Assembly (NCBI GenBank): GCA_902524535.1
Contig: CABZDR010000001.1
Span: 418,501-482,500, forward strand
Origin: an uncultured Pelagibacteraceae bacterium
GTDB taxonomy: Bacteria; Pseudomonadota; Alphaproteobacteria; Pelagibacterales; Pelagibacteraceae
DNA length: 64,000 bases
Reading direction: 5' to 3'
Position 1 is the stretch's first letter. Each line of letters begins with the position of its first letter. The notes beneath the pieces were generated by a model. The model searched no databases, was not told the origin of the DNA, and was given only the letters and a program-made list of their open reading frames with translations. Position numbers and translations under genes: made by a program. Positions 1 through 10,180 of this stretch are shown here, piece by piece.

Positions 1-493
1 AAACTAGATTTGGTTGGTAAAAACTCCCGATTAAGTTTTTACCATATTTTGTGTTAACTCCTGTTTTTCCTCCAATTGAGGAATCTACTTGTGCTAATAG
101 GGTTGTGGGGATATTTATAAACTTTAAACCTCTCTTAAATAAACTTGCAGCGAAACCCCCCGTATCTCCAACTATACCCCCTCCAATTGTTATAAGACAG
201 TCACCTCTGTTAAAATTATTTTTTTGAAGTAGTCCTAAAATTTTAATAACACTTTGAATGTTTTTATTTTTTTCAGTTGATTTAAATAAGTAAATTATTT
301 TTGTTTGTTTTATTGATTTACATATTTCTTTAATTCTTTTATTTCCTACTTTCCTATCTATTATTAGGAAACACTTGTTGAACTCAAGTCCATTTTTTTG
401 AAAAATTTTTGATAATCTGCTTAAAAAATTTGTGCCTATCAGAATAGAGTATTTTCCACTTTTGGTCTTAATGTTTAATTTAGCCTTTATCAT
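1..493 (-). CDS. aroB: 3-dehydroquinate synthase, truncated by the window start
   Basis: Minus-strand translation from ATG at 493: [24 protein letters not shown]...[44 protein letters not shown]; adjacent to aroK. Confidence 0.9.
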   Translation of the reverse strand, partial: MIKAKLNIKTKSGKYSILIGTNFLSRLSKIFQKNGLEFNKCFLIIDRKVGNKRIKEICKSIKQTKIIYLFKSTEKNKNIQSVIKILGLLQKNNFNRGDCLITIGGGIVGDTGGFAASLFKRGLKFINIPTTLLAQVDSSIGGKTGVNTKYGKNLIGSFYQPNLV

Positions 494-992
494 TGAATTC
501 AATAATTTTTTTTGTTAATTCTAACTTTGATAGTCTATCACATCTAATTTGATATTTAGCTTTTGAGTAAATTTTTGATCTCTCATTAATTAATTTATCC
601 AAACCAAAATCATCCAATTTTATTGCAATAGGTCTTTTTTTGCTATCTTTTATTCTTTTAATAAGATTGTTATTGTCCCATTTTAACCAAACTGAAATAT
701 GATTCTTCAAAACTTCTTTTTGTATTTTTTTATTTAAAAAAGCGCCACCACCAAGTGATATAACAGAATTTAATTTCCTTAAATTTTGAAGGGATATTTT
801 TTCTTCTATCTTTCTAAAAAAAAGTTCTCCTTTCTTTTGGAATATATCAGATATAGTCATATTTTCCTCTAATTCAATTTGTTGATCAATATCAATAAAC
901 CTTTTATTAAGTTTTTTTGAAATAAATTTTCCTATAGTGGTTTTACCCGACCCCATCATTCCTAAAAAAACTAGATTTTTATTTAATTCCAT
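480..992 (-). CDS. aroK: Shikimate kinase (start trimmed to [11 protein letters not shown])
   Basis: P-loop [12 protein letters not shown], ...ISLGGGAF motif; aroK-aroB order. Confidence 0.92.
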   Translation of the reverse strand: MELNKNLVFLGMMGSGKTTIGKFISKKLNKRFIDIDQQIELEENMTISDIFQKKGELFFRKIEEKISLQNLRKLNSVISLGGGAFLNKKIQKEVLKNHISVWLKWDNNNLIKRIKDSKKRPIAIKLDDFGLDKLINERSKIYSKAKYQIRCDRLSKLELTKKIIEFNDKG

Positions 993-1049
993 AAGTTTAT
1001 TTATTGAAAAAACACAAATATGTCTTAATTTGAAAATACCTAAAGATAT

Positions 1050-1232
1050 ATGCAAATATATAAAAAAACAAGATCAAGGGGTTTTAACTTTTTAAGTTTA
1101 GCAATAAAGATACTTATAATCTTAATGATATTTGCTGGAATCATTTTTTTATTGAATAAAGTTAATTTTCCAACTCCTAATAAAACAATGGAAAAAATAA
1201 TACCAAATGAAAACTTTAAAATTGTTAAATAA
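1050..1232 (+). CDS. Small single-TM protein of unknown function
   Basis: 60 aa, hydrophobic segment, overlaps the start of the next gene on the same strand. Confidence 0.55.
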   Translation: MQIYKKTRSRGFNFLSLAIKILIILMIFAGIIFLLNKVNFPTPNKTMEKIIPNENFKIVK

Positions 1233-2982
1233 CATTTTTTTATCAATTTTAGTAATTTTTTTTGTTTTTATAAAAAGTTCTAATTCTGATGATCAACCAA
1301 TTGACATTTGGAATATCGATAAATCAAATGTTAATCAAAATGATAATCAGGATATAAATCAAAAAGCTGATAATGAAAATTTAAATCAAATTTCCACAAT
1401 AGATACTATAAATTTAGAACCACAAAATCCAATAAAAGTAGTTGAATTTGATCAAAATTTAAATTCAAAAAAAGTTAAAATCTTAGGATTGTATGATCCC
1501 GAAGTTTTTGGATTAAGTTTAAATATGTGGTCTAATTCAGACGGGGATCAATTAAAAAATATTTTTGCTAAATTAAATAAAATGAAACTTTCTAAAGACT
1601 CGAAAGAGTTAATGAATATTTCCTTATTAACAAATGCATATCACCCACAAAATAATATATCAGAGCAAGAATTTATAGAAATTAAATCTGATTGGTTAAT
1701 AAAAAATTCTGATTTAAACTTAATTGAACAATATCTCATAAAAAATCAAGTTTTCGATAGCCACAATAAATTAGCAAGACATCTTATAGATCAACATCTT
1801 TCAAACGCTAATTTAGAAAAAGTATGTGAGATATTTTCAAAAAATAAAGAACCTATTAATGACGATTATCTCACAAAATTTGATATTTACTGTAAGATTA
1901 TAACTGAAAATGTTGAAGAGGCACAACTCATCTTAGACTTAAAAAAAGAACTTGGTTTTAAAGATATTTATTTTGAAAAAAAAATATCATATTTATTAGG
2001 TTATTCCTCTGAAATAGATCAAACAATTTCAGAAAAATCGATCTTAGATTTTCATCTAGCTCATCAAACTGATCCTAAATTTATTTTTGAGCCAAAAGAG
2101 ACCACAGATAAGCTAATATGGAAATATTTATCATCTTTTAATCTCTTGACCTCTTTTAAAGAAATTGACATTTCTGAATTAGATAAAATCTCAACGCTTG
2201 AAAAAGCAACCCATGACAAGAATTATCCTGAAGAAGAGTTATTTGAGTTATACAAAAGATTTCAGTTTAATTTGAATCAACTTCTTAATGTGAGAGATTT
2301 TTTACAATCATTATCTAATATAGAGGCCAGAGCATTGGTTTATCAAAAAATTTTACTGGAATCTGAAAAAGTAGAGAAATTGAAATTGTTAAAAATTTTA
2401 AAAAATTTATTTAAAAAAGATAATCTTGAAAATGCATTCGATGAAGAATTAGAAAAATTTTTAAATGTGATGGATCCATCAGATATACCTGACAATCTTA
2501 CAAGTTTTTATTATACAAATATAGAAATTAATCAAAAAAGTGAAAAAAAAATTAAATTTAATAAGGATGTGATGCATCAATCAAAACTCATAAATTATTT
2601 TGATGGCGATTATTCAAAATCTAAAATTGAAAAAGATTTAGGAAATTTTCTAAAAAAGATAAAAAAAAGTAAAAAATACTCATTTTCAAAAAAAGACCAA
2701 ATTTTTCTAGAGGCATTAAAATCTGACGGGGTGGAGGTTCCAAAAAAATACAATGATTTATATGAAATGAACCAATCTGAAATACCTTCTGATATCCAAG
2801 TGATGATTAATAACGATGAAAAAGGTGCTGCGCTTTTAAGGATAATAGAAGTTATTGGTCAAGATGATTTAGACCGAATTGATGATGACACAATATATTT
2901 TATTATAGCTACACTCAATCAATTGGATATTGATCAGATAAGAAATCAGATTTTATTAAAAGTTCTTCCTTTAAAAGTTTAA
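1207..2982 (+). CDS. Hypothetical secreted/periplasmic protein with helical-repeat-like composition
   Basis: 591 aa ORF; N-terminal signal-like MKTLKLLNNIFLSILVIFFVFIKSSNS; no family recognised. Confidence 0.7.
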   Translation: MKTLKLLNNIFLSILVIFFVFIKSSNSDDQPIDIWNIDKSNVNQNDNQDINQKADNENLNQISTIDTINLEPQNPIKVVEFDQNLNSKKVKILGLYDPEVFGLSLNMWSNSDGDQLKNIFAKLNKMKLSKDSKELMNISLLTNAYHPQNNISEQEFIEIKSDWLIKNSDLNLIEQYLIKNQVFDSHNKLARHLIDQHLSNANLEKVCEIFSKNKEPINDDYLTKFDIYCKIITENVEEAQLILDLKKELGFKDIYFEKKISYLLGYSSEIDQTISEKSILDFHLAHQTDPKFIFEPKETTDKLIWKYLSSFNLLTSFKEIDISELDKISTLEKATHDKNYPEEELFELYKRFQFNLNQLLNVRDFLQSLSNIEARALVYQKILLESEKVEKLKLLKILKNLFKKDNLENAFDEELEKFLNVMDPSDIPDNLTSFYYTNIEINQKSEKKIKFNKDVMHQSKLINYFDGDYSKSKIEKDLGNFLKKIKKSKKYSFSKKDQIFLEALKSDGVEVPKKYNDLYEMNQSEIPSDIQVMINNDEKGAALLRIIEVIGQDDLDRIDDDTIYFIIATLNQLDIDQIRNQILLKVLPLKV

Positions 2983-3005
2983 AAATTAGTTTATTTATTT
3001 ATTCC

Positions 3006-3530
3006 ATGAGCATTAAAGAAATTATAACAGTCCCTGATGATATTTTAAAAAAAACTTCAGATCCAATAGAAAAAGTTGGAATTAATGAAAAAAAATTAAT
3101 TAATGACTTATTTGAAACAATGTACCACTCCAAGGGAATTGGCCTTGCGGCAGTTCAAGTAGGTATACTTAAAAGGGTTTTAGTTGTTGACGTTTCAAAC
3201 AAAAATGAAAAAAACCAACCAATTGTGTTAATCAATCCTGTGTTAAAGAGTATGAGTGAGGAGACATCAGTATATGAAGAGGGTTGTCTGTCAATACCCG
3301 AAACTTTTATTGAAATTGAGAGGCCAAAAATTTGTGAGGTGGAATATATTGATGAAAAGGGAGAGAAAAAAAATCTAAAATGTGATGGGCTTTTATCTAC
3401 CTGCGTTCAGCATGAAATTAATCATTTAGACGGGAAACTAATTATTGATCATTTATCAAAATTAAAAAAAGACTTTATTATAAAAAAAATTTCAAAAATA
3501 AAAAACAATCCAGACAGAATAGTAGTTTAA
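3006..3530 (+). CDS. def: Peptide deformylase
   Basis: GIGLAAVQVG, EEGCLSIP and QHEINHLDG motifs. Confidence 0.95.
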   Translation: MSIKEIITVPDDILKKTSDPIEKVGINEKKLINDLFETMYHSKGIGLAAVQVGILKRVLVVDVSNKNEKNQPIVLINPVLKSMSEETSVYEEGCLSIPETFIEIERPKICEVEYIDEKGEKKNLKCDGLLSTCVQHEINHLDGKLIIDHLSKLKKDFIIKKISKIKNNPDRIVV

Positions 3531-3532
3531 AG

Positions 3533-4465
3533 ATGGCAAATAAGATTATCTTTATGGGTACACCGATATTTTGTGTTCCGATCTTAAAATCCTTATATCA
3601 AAATGGCTATGATATTTCTGTGGTTTTTACTCAACCACCAAAAAAATCTCATAGAGGACAAAAAATTAACAAGAGTCCAATTCAGGGTATTTCAGAAACT
3701 TTAAATATAGATTATAGAACACCCAAGACACTCAAGGATAATCACGAGGAGTATGAATTTTTAAAAGAGCTAAATGCTGATCTCGCAATAGTGTGCGCAT
3801 ATGGACAAATTATTCCCAAAAATTTTTTAAACTTAACCAAAAAAGGTTTTGTAAATATTCACGCCTCAATACTTCCTAGCTGGCGAGGAGCAGCGCCAAT
3901 TCAAAGATCGATTATGAATTTAGACTCTGAAACAGGAATAAGTATTATGAAGATGAACGAAGAATTAGATAGTGGGCCAGTAAGCAATATATATAAGTTT
4001 AAGATAGATAAAAATCAAAATGCTCAAGAAATTTCAGAAAAACTATCCACTTTAGCTGCAGAAAATATTTTAAATGATGTAAATGATATACTTGAAGATA
4101 AAGCAAAGTTTATTGACCAAGATCACTCAAAAGCAACTTATGCAAAAAAAATTCATAAAAAGGAGTCACAAATTGATTGGGAAGAGGATGTCTCAAAAAT
4201 TATTGGAAAGATAAATGGATTATTTCCCTCGCCTGGAGCTTCTTTTACTTTTAATAATGAAAGATATAAAATTTTGAGAGCCGAAATTGGTAATGGTATA
4301 GGTCAAGTTGGAGAAATAATTTCAAATCAGTTAGAAGTGGCATGTAATAACAATCAATCTATCAAGATTCTTGAAATTCAAAGACAAGGAAAAAGACCAC
4401 AAAAGATTAGCGAATTCATGTTGGGCTCTCAAATAAGAAAAGGCTCGAAATTATTAAATGTTTAG
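3533..4465 (+). CDS. fmt: Methionyl-tRNA formyltransferase
   Basis: IIFMGTPIFCVPIL, HASILPSWRGAAPIQRSI; def-fmt-truA order. Confidence 0.95.
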   Translation: MANKIIFMGTPIFCVPILKSLYQNGYDISVVFTQPPKKSHRGQKINKSPIQGISETLNIDYRTPKTLKDNHEEYEFLKELNADLAIVCAYGQIIPKNFLNLTKKGFVNIHASILPSWRGAAPIQRSIMNLDSETGISIMKMNEELDSGPVSNIYKFKIDKNQNAQEISEKLSTLAAENILNDVNDILEDKAKFIDQDHSKATYAKKIHKKESQIDWEEDVSKIIGKINGLFPSPGASFTFNNERYKILRAEIGNGIGQVGEIISNQLEVACNNNQSIKILEIQRQGKRPQKISEFMLGSQIRKGSKLLNV

Positions 4466-5198
4466 ATATCAAATATTAATTGAATATGAGGGTACAAATT
4501 TCAGAGGTTGGCAAATTCAAAAAAAAGGTAAAACTGTTCAAGGATTGTTACAAGACAAAATTTCAAAACTTTTAAAAGAAAAAGTTATAATATATGGAGC
4601 TGGAAGGTTGGACGTTGGGGTTCATGCAAAAGAGCAGTCAGCACATTTTGATTGTAAAAATAAGATTGATAAAATCGATAAGTTTTTGAAATCAATTAAT
4701 TACTTTTTGAATAAAGATGGAATAGCAATATTTAAGATTAAAAAAAGAAGTAAAAATTTTCATGCTAGATTTTCAGCTAAAATGAGAGTTTATAATTACG
4801 TGATTATAAATCGGATAAGTAGACCAATTTTAGATAAAAATAGAGGCTGGCATATTATGAAAGATCTTGATTTAAAATTGATGAGGAAAAGTGCAAAAAA
4901 GTTAATAGGAACTATGGATTTTAGTACCTTTAGAAAATCTAGTTGCAGAGCTAAAAGTCCAATAAAAACCATGAAATTAGTAAAAATCAAATCTACAAAA
5001 GATAAGATAGAAATTGAATTTAAATCTCAATCTTTTTTACAACAGCAGGTCAGGTCCATGGTTGGTTGTTTAAAATATGTTGGAGAAAAAAAATGGACAT
5101 TGCAAAAATTTATAAATGTTATGAATTCTAGAAAAAGATCATTATGTGCCCCGCCTGCACCACCACATGGTCTTTATTTAACGAGAGTGATTTATTAA
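4458..5198 (+). CDS. truA: tRNA pseudouridine synthase A
   Basis: YEGTNFRGWQ, GAGRLDVGVHAKEQSAHF motifs. Confidence 0.93.
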   Translation: MFRYQILIEYEGTNFRGWQIQKKGKTVQGLLQDKISKLLKEKVIIYGAGRLDVGVHAKEQSAHFDCKNKIDKIDKFLKSINYFLNKDGIAIFKIKKRSKNFHARFSAKMRVYNYVIINRISRPILDKNRGWHIMKDLDLKLMRKSAKKLIGTMDFSTFRKSSCRAKSPIKTMKLVKIKSTKDKIEIEFKSQSFLQQQVRSMVGCLKYVGEKKWTLQKFINVMNSRKRSLCAPPAPPHGLYLTRVIY

Positions 5199-5672
5199 TT
5201 TTTTTTTGTTACTCATAGCAAATTTACGATGAATTCTCCAACGACTTTCCTCACGAACTATAAAACCACAACAATTTTTTGATCTACATTTACAAGGAAA
5301 TTGTTTGTAATCCTCTCTATCAAAACTAAAGCCATAATCACAAGTTATCTCTTCACCTTTTTTAATGTCTCTATCAGCTGTTATCCAAATCTTTAAACCC
5401 TTACCATCATAACGTGCGTTCGCATCGCAACTATGATTTACTAATCCAGCAATGTTAAATGAGAAATCACCATCTAAAGTATATTTTTTATTAAGGGTAA
5501 ATAGGTAAATAGGTTTTTTATTGTCATATTTGTCTGACTCCTCAACTTTTTTATTGGTAATTATTTTTCCTAAGTAATTAATAATTTTTGTACCCTTTAT
5601 GATATTTTTAGCAGCATAGAGTCCACGACCTTTATTATCAATTTTTGATTTCCTTATATTATATAATTTCAT
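5178..5672 (-). CDS. SET-domain protein (lysine methyltransferase-like) with post-SET cysteines
   Basis: GRGLYAAKNI, NHSCDANARYD, GEEITCDYGF, CKCRSKNCCGFI. Confidence 0.85.
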   Translation of the reverse strand: MKLYNIRKSKIDNKGRGLYAAKNIIKGTKIINYLGKIITNKKVEESDKYDNKKPIYLFTLNKKYTLDGDFSFNIAGLVNHSCDANARYDGKGLKIWITADRDIKKGEEITCDYGFSFDREDYKQFPCKCRSKNCCGFIVREESRWRIHRKFAMSNKKKLINHSR

Positions 5673-5702
5673 GACGGTGATTTATAATGAACTAGATATT
5701 TA

Positions 5703-6626
5703 TCAATTGAATTCTACCAACGCATTTACGTGTTCGTTAGCACTTTCTGCTAAGGCATTTAAGTCATATCCACCTTCAAGTATAGAAACAACTTTACCTT
5801 CAGTAAACTTATTGGTAGCTGCTAATGTTCTTCTAGTAATTTCATAAAAATCTTTTGAACTTAGTTGAAATTGAGCTAATGGATCATCTTTATGTGCATC
5901 AAAGCCTGCTGAAAATATAAGAAAATCTGGTTTATATTGAACCAATCTCTCTAACACTCTATCAAATGCATTGAAGTATTCTTCTGAGTTTGTACCAGCG
6001 GGTAAAGGGATATTCAATGAGTTGTTAAAGTCTCCTTTATCTTTATCTGTCCCTCCCCCAGGATAAAAAGGATATTGGTGCGTAGAAATATATAATGAAT
6101 TTTTATTATTACGCATTACATCATAATTTCCGTTACCCCAGTGTACATCGAAATCTACACATGCAATTCTTTTGTATTTATATTTAGTCACTAAGTAGTT
6201 TGTTGCTACTCCTGCGTTTGATATACAACAAAATCCCATTGCTTTATTTTTTTCAGCATGATGGCCTGGCGGTCTCGCCAAGCAAAAAGCGTTTTTAAAT
6301 TGATTATTCTCTATTCCATCTATCGCTCTTATTGTTGAACCTGCTGCATCAAAAACTGCCTTTTTACTTTCTGGTGATACAACTGTATCCCCATCTAAAA
6401 ACTTAAGGCCTTTTTGTGGAAAAGAATTCTTTAAATTATATATATAGTCTTTTGAATGAGTCATAGATAGTATGTCATCAGGAACATTATCAGGTTTATC
6501 CCATATAAGATCTTTTCTTTTTTTTAATTTTTCTTTTATAGTAATTACTCTTTTAGGCTGTTCGGGATGACCATCACCAGTATTATGTTTCTCACAAGAA
6601 CTAGAATTTATGATAGCTGTTTTCAT
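5703..6626 (-). CDS. Histone deacetylase / acetoin utilisation family amidohydrolase
   Basis: RPPGHHAEKNKAMGFC, DFDVHWGNG, FSAGFDAHKDDPLA. Confidence 0.9.
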   Translation of the reverse strand: MKTAIINSSSCEKHNTGDGHPEQPKRVITIKEKLKKRKDLIWDKPDNVPDDILSMTHSKDYIYNLKNSFPQKGLKFLDGDTVVSPESKKAVFDAAGSTIRAIDGIENNQFKNAFCLARPPGHHAEKNKAMGFCCISNAGVATNYLVTKYKYKRIACVDFDVHWGNGNYDVMRNNKNSLYISTHQYPFYPGGGTDKDKGDFNNSLNIPLPAGTNSEEYFNAFDRVLERLVQYKPDFLIFSAGFDAHKDDPLAQFQLSSKDFYEITRRTLAATNKFTEGKVVSILEGGYDLNALAESANEHVNALVEFN

Positions 6627-7780
6627 TTAAAATAATTTATTAAAATATTTTCATAAATTTTCTTAAGATTTTTTAAATCTTTTAAAGATACTACCTCGTC
6701 TACGCGATGCATAGTGCGTCCAACTAAACCAAATTCTAATCCAGGTGATAAGGCTTTTATGAACCTTAGATCTGAGGTTCCACCTGTAGTCGATAATTTT
6801 GGTTTTATCTTAGTGATCTTTTTTATGGTATTTTGTATCATAAATGTAGTTTTATTCGGTTTAGTTAAAAAAGCTTCACCAGAAACTCTATAATTAATTC
6901 TAAATTTTGATCTGTGTTTTTTATTAATTTTAATAAAGATTTTATTTAATCTTTTTTTAATGGAAGTTGATGAATGTTTGTTATTAAACCTGATGTTAAA
7001 AGTTGCTTCGGCTGTAGCTGGAATAACATTGTCAGCATCATTATTTACATTTATTTTTGTAACTTCTAAGTTTGTAGGCTGAAAATCTTTCGTGCCTTTA
7101 TCAAATTTAATATCTTTTAATTCTTTTAAAATTTTTACAACTATAGTTGAGGGATTATTTGCTCTATGAGGATACGCAACGTGACCCTGTATACCGAATA
7201 TAGTTAATTTACCTGTTAAACTGCCTCTACGGCCAATTTTGATCATTTCACCTAATTTGTTTGGATTTGTTGGTTCACCCACTAAACAAAAACTAATTTT
7301 CTCTCTTTTTTTTTTCAAATACTCCACTACTTTTCTTGTTCCATTTATTGCATCGCCTTCCTCATCACCTGTTATCAATAGACTAATCGATCCACTAAAC
7401 TTTTTATTTACTAATAAAAAAGTGCTTACGGCAGAAACAAAAGCTGCAACAGAACTTTTCATATCATTTGCACCTCTTCCAATTAAATGACCTTTTCTTA
7501 TTGATGGTCTAAATGGATTTATTGTCCAATCTTTTACATTTCCTGGTGGCACAACATCCAGGTGACCTGCATAACAAAAATTAGGTTCTTTTGATCCCAA
7601 TCTTGCATATAAATTCTTAACTGGTTTGAAACCTCTCTCTTTAAACTCTAGTATTTTTGTTTTGAAACCAAGTTTTTTCAATTTTTTTTCTAAAAATTTC
7701 ATCACTCCAGCATCTACTGGAGTTACAGTTCGAAACCTGATTAGCTTTTTAGCTAATTGTAATTCATTAATTTTTTGCAT
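6623..7780 (-). CDS. dapE: Succinyl-diaminopimelate desuccinylase
   Basis: M20 peptidase motifs GHLDVVPPG, GDEEGDAINGT, GGTSDLRF; next to dapD. Confidence 0.93.
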   Translation of the reverse strand: MQKINELQLAKKLIRFRTVTPVDAGVMKFLEKKLKKLGFKTKILEFKERGFKPVKNLYARLGSKEPNFCYAGHLDVVPPGNVKDWTINPFRPSIRKGHLIGRGANDMKSSVAAFVSAVSTFLLVNKKFSGSISLLITGDEEGDAINGTRKVVEYLKKKREKISFCLVGEPTNPNKLGEMIKIGRRGSLTGKLTIFGIQGHVAYPHRANNPSTIVVKILKELKDIKFDKGTKDFQPTNLEVTKINVNNDADNVIPATAEATFNIRFNNKHSSTSIKKRLNKIFIKINKKHRSKFRINYRVSGEAFLTKPNKTTFMIQNTIKKITKIKPKLSTTGGTSDLRFIKALSPGLEFGLVGRTMHRVDEVVSLKDLKNLKKIYENILINYFK

Positions 7781-7781
7781 G

Positions 7782-8609
7782 TTAATCTCTTAAAAGATCA
7801 TTAATTGAAGTCTTTGATCTAGTTTTTTCGTCTACTTGCTTGATTATTACTGCACAACTTAGTGATGGAGCAGATGGATTTTTTTTATCAGGAAGAGAAC
7901 CTGGAACAACAACTGAGTATGGAGGAATTTTTCCATACGTAATCTCACCGGTTGATCTATTTACAATTTTTGTAGATTGTGTAATTAGCATTCCCATGCT
8001 TAACACAGAACCTTCTCCAACAATCACCCCTTCAACCACCTCAGACATTGCTCCTAAAAATACATTATCTTCAATTATTGTAGGTAAAGCTTGAGCAGGT
8101 TCCAGTACCCCACCAACTCCGGACCCTGCAGATATATGACAATTCTCCCCAATCTGACAGCAACTGCCAGCACGACTAAATGTATCCATCATTGTTTTAG
8201 CCCCAATGTAAGAACCAATGTTTACATAACATGGCATAAGAACAGCATCTTTTCCGACAAACGATCCTTTTCTAACAGGTGAGTTTGGAACCATTCTAAA
8301 ACCTGCCCTCTCATGATCATCTTTTGTCCAGCCAGCTGTTTTTCCTTTTAATAAATGTGCCTTATCATACCAACTGGAGTAAGGTCCATTTAAATTTTCC
8401 ATTGGATAAATTCTGAAACTTAGCATAATTGCCTTCTTTAGGTGTTGATGAGTTACCCATTCTCCATTTATTTTTTCAGCTACTCTTGATTTACCACTAT
8501 CCAAGTCATTTATTACTTGATTGATTGCATCCTTTAAAGTTTGATCCGAATTTGGATTTACTTGATCTTTGTTTTCCCATGCATTATTTATAATTTTTTC
8601 TATAGACAT
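7782..8609 (-). CDS. dapD: Tetrahydrodipicolinate N-succinyltransferase
   Basis: Left-handed beta-helix acyltransferase, VRKGSFVGKDAVLMPCYVNIGSYIG. Confidence 0.95.
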   Translation of the reverse strand: MSIEKIINNAWENKDQVNPNSDQTLKDAINQVINDLDSGKSRVAEKINGEWVTHQHLKKAIMLSFRIYPMENLNGPYSSWYDKAHLLKGKTAGWTKDDHERAGFRMVPNSPVRKGSFVGKDAVLMPCYVNIGSYIGAKTMMDTFSRAGSCCQIGENCHISAGSGVGGVLEPAQALPTIIEDNVFLGAMSEVVEGVIVGEGSVLSMGMLITQSTKIVNRSTGEITYGKIPPYSVVVPGSLPDKKNPSAPSLSCAVIIKQVDEKTRSKTSINDLLRD

Positions 8610-8612
8610 AAT

Positions 8613-9305
8613 TTATTGACTTTTTAATAACCTTATTTCCTTGAGAAATAAAGACAGATTTTCAATTTTATGAGAAATATAATCTTTATCAGAATCTAAT
8701 TTACCAAAGTGCTCGTCATTAATTAACCAAACAGTTGCACACCCCCGCTCGTAACCAATACTAAGGTTTTTTGCAATATCTTCTATATAAATAGTTTCTT
8801 TTGGATTTAATCCGAATTTTTCAACCATTAAATCAAAAGTTTTAGCCTCAGGTTTTGGTACATATCCAGCATCTTTAATATCAAAAACTTTATCTCTTCC
8901 AAAGAGATCATATACTCCTAGATGAGTTAAAATATTTTTAGCATGGTCAGCACTTCCATTGGTAAAAATAAACTTTTCCATATCTAATTTTTCAAGCTCA
9001 TTTCTCATAATCTTGTCTTCTTTCATAAACGAAAGATCTATTGTATGGACATATTTTAAGAATTCTTCTGGAGGTATATCATGATGTATCATCAAACCAT
9101 TTAAGCTTGTATTATACTTATAAAAATAATTAGTCTGTAATTTTTTTGCTTCTTCCATATCTATCTTTAGTCGCTCAGATATGAACATTGTCATTCTTTT
9201 TGAAACTTGACCAAATACCTTTTCTAAGGAATAATTGTTGTGTTTTCCATAACAAACCCCATCAAGATCTAAAAGAAGATATTTCATTTGCTTAAAATTT
9301 ATCAT
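8613..9305 (-). CDS. HAD-family hydrolase (pyrimidine 5'-nucleotidase-like)
   Basis: LLLDLDGVCYG, FTNGSADHA, YIEDIAKNLS. Confidence 0.8.
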   Translation of the reverse strand: MINFKQMKYLLLDLDGVCYGKHNNYSLEKVFGQVSKRMTMFISERLKIDMEEAKKLQTNYFYKYNTSLNGLMIHHDIPPEEFLKYVHTIDLSFMKEDKIMRNELEKLDMEKFIFTNGSADHAKNILTHLGVYDLFGRDKVFDIKDAGYVPKPEAKTFDLMVEKFGLNPKETIYIEDIAKNLSIGYERGCATVWLINDEHFGKLDSDKDYISHKIENLSLFLKEIRLLKSQ

Positions 9306-10150
9306 TTTCTTATTAAAGTCCCAGAGCCCTTGTCAGAAAAAATTTCAAATAATATAGAGTGTTGCTTTCTACCATCAATTATTCCAACTGCTGTCACTCC
9401 ATTTTTAACTGCATCTAAACAGGTGTTAATTTTAGGAATCATACCCTCTCTAATAATATTATCTTCAACCATTTTTAAAACTTCCGACGAGGAGATTTCA
9501 TTAATCAGTTTTTTCTCTTTATCTAAAACACCCTCTACATTAGTCATTAATAACAATCTTCTAGATTTTAATGATTTTGCAATTGCACCAGCAGCAATAT
9601 CACCATTAATATTATATGCATGATTATCATTTCCTAAGCCCAATGGTGAAATTATTGGAACTTGCTTTTGATTAAGAATTTTTTGTAAAAGACTATTGTT
9701 AATTTTCTTAGGTATTCCAACAAAACCAAGCTCTTTTGTTTCTGGAGTTACTTCAATGATATTGTTTTTTTTTGTATGGATTGAGATTGCATCAGTTCCA
9801 AACTTTTTTAAGGAGTCAACAATATCATTATTAAAATCAATTAAAACTGACTCAACTATGTTTATTATCTTTTCGTCAGTAACTCTTAAACCTCTGATAA
9901 ATTTTGATTGAATATTTGATTTATCCAGTTCTCTTTTTATTCTAGGACCCCCTCCATGAACAACTGCAAAAGAAATACCTAATTTATTAAGTATATTTAT
10001 ATCAATTATAAAATTGTCAAAGATATTTCTGTCTATAAAAACATTTCCTCCATATTTTATTACTATGAGATCATTTTTATATTTTTCTATATACTTAGAT
10101 ACTTCACTAATTGGTGGTCCATTTTCGGGAAGTATTTTTTTTAAATCCAT
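9302..10150 (-). CDS. argB: Acetylglutamate kinase
   Basis: VIKYGGNVF, VVHGGGPRIKREL, GMIPKINTCLDAV. Confidence 0.94.
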   Translation of the reverse strand: MDLKKILPENGPPISEVSKYIEKYKNDLIVIKYGGNVFIDRNIFDNFIIDINILNKLGISFAVVHGGGPRIKRELDKSNIQSKFIRGLRVTDEKIINIVESVLIDFNNDIVDSLKKFGTDAISIHTKKNNIIEVTPETKELGFVGIPKKINNSLLQKILNQKQVPIISPLGLGNDNHAYNINGDIAAGAIAKSLKSRRLLLMTNVEGVLDKEKKLINEISSSEVLKMVEDNIIREGMIPKINTCLDAVKNGVTAVGIIDGRKQHSILFEIFSDKGSGTLIRK

Positions 10151-10180
10151 TTTTTATTGCTGGGTAATGATTAATTTTTT

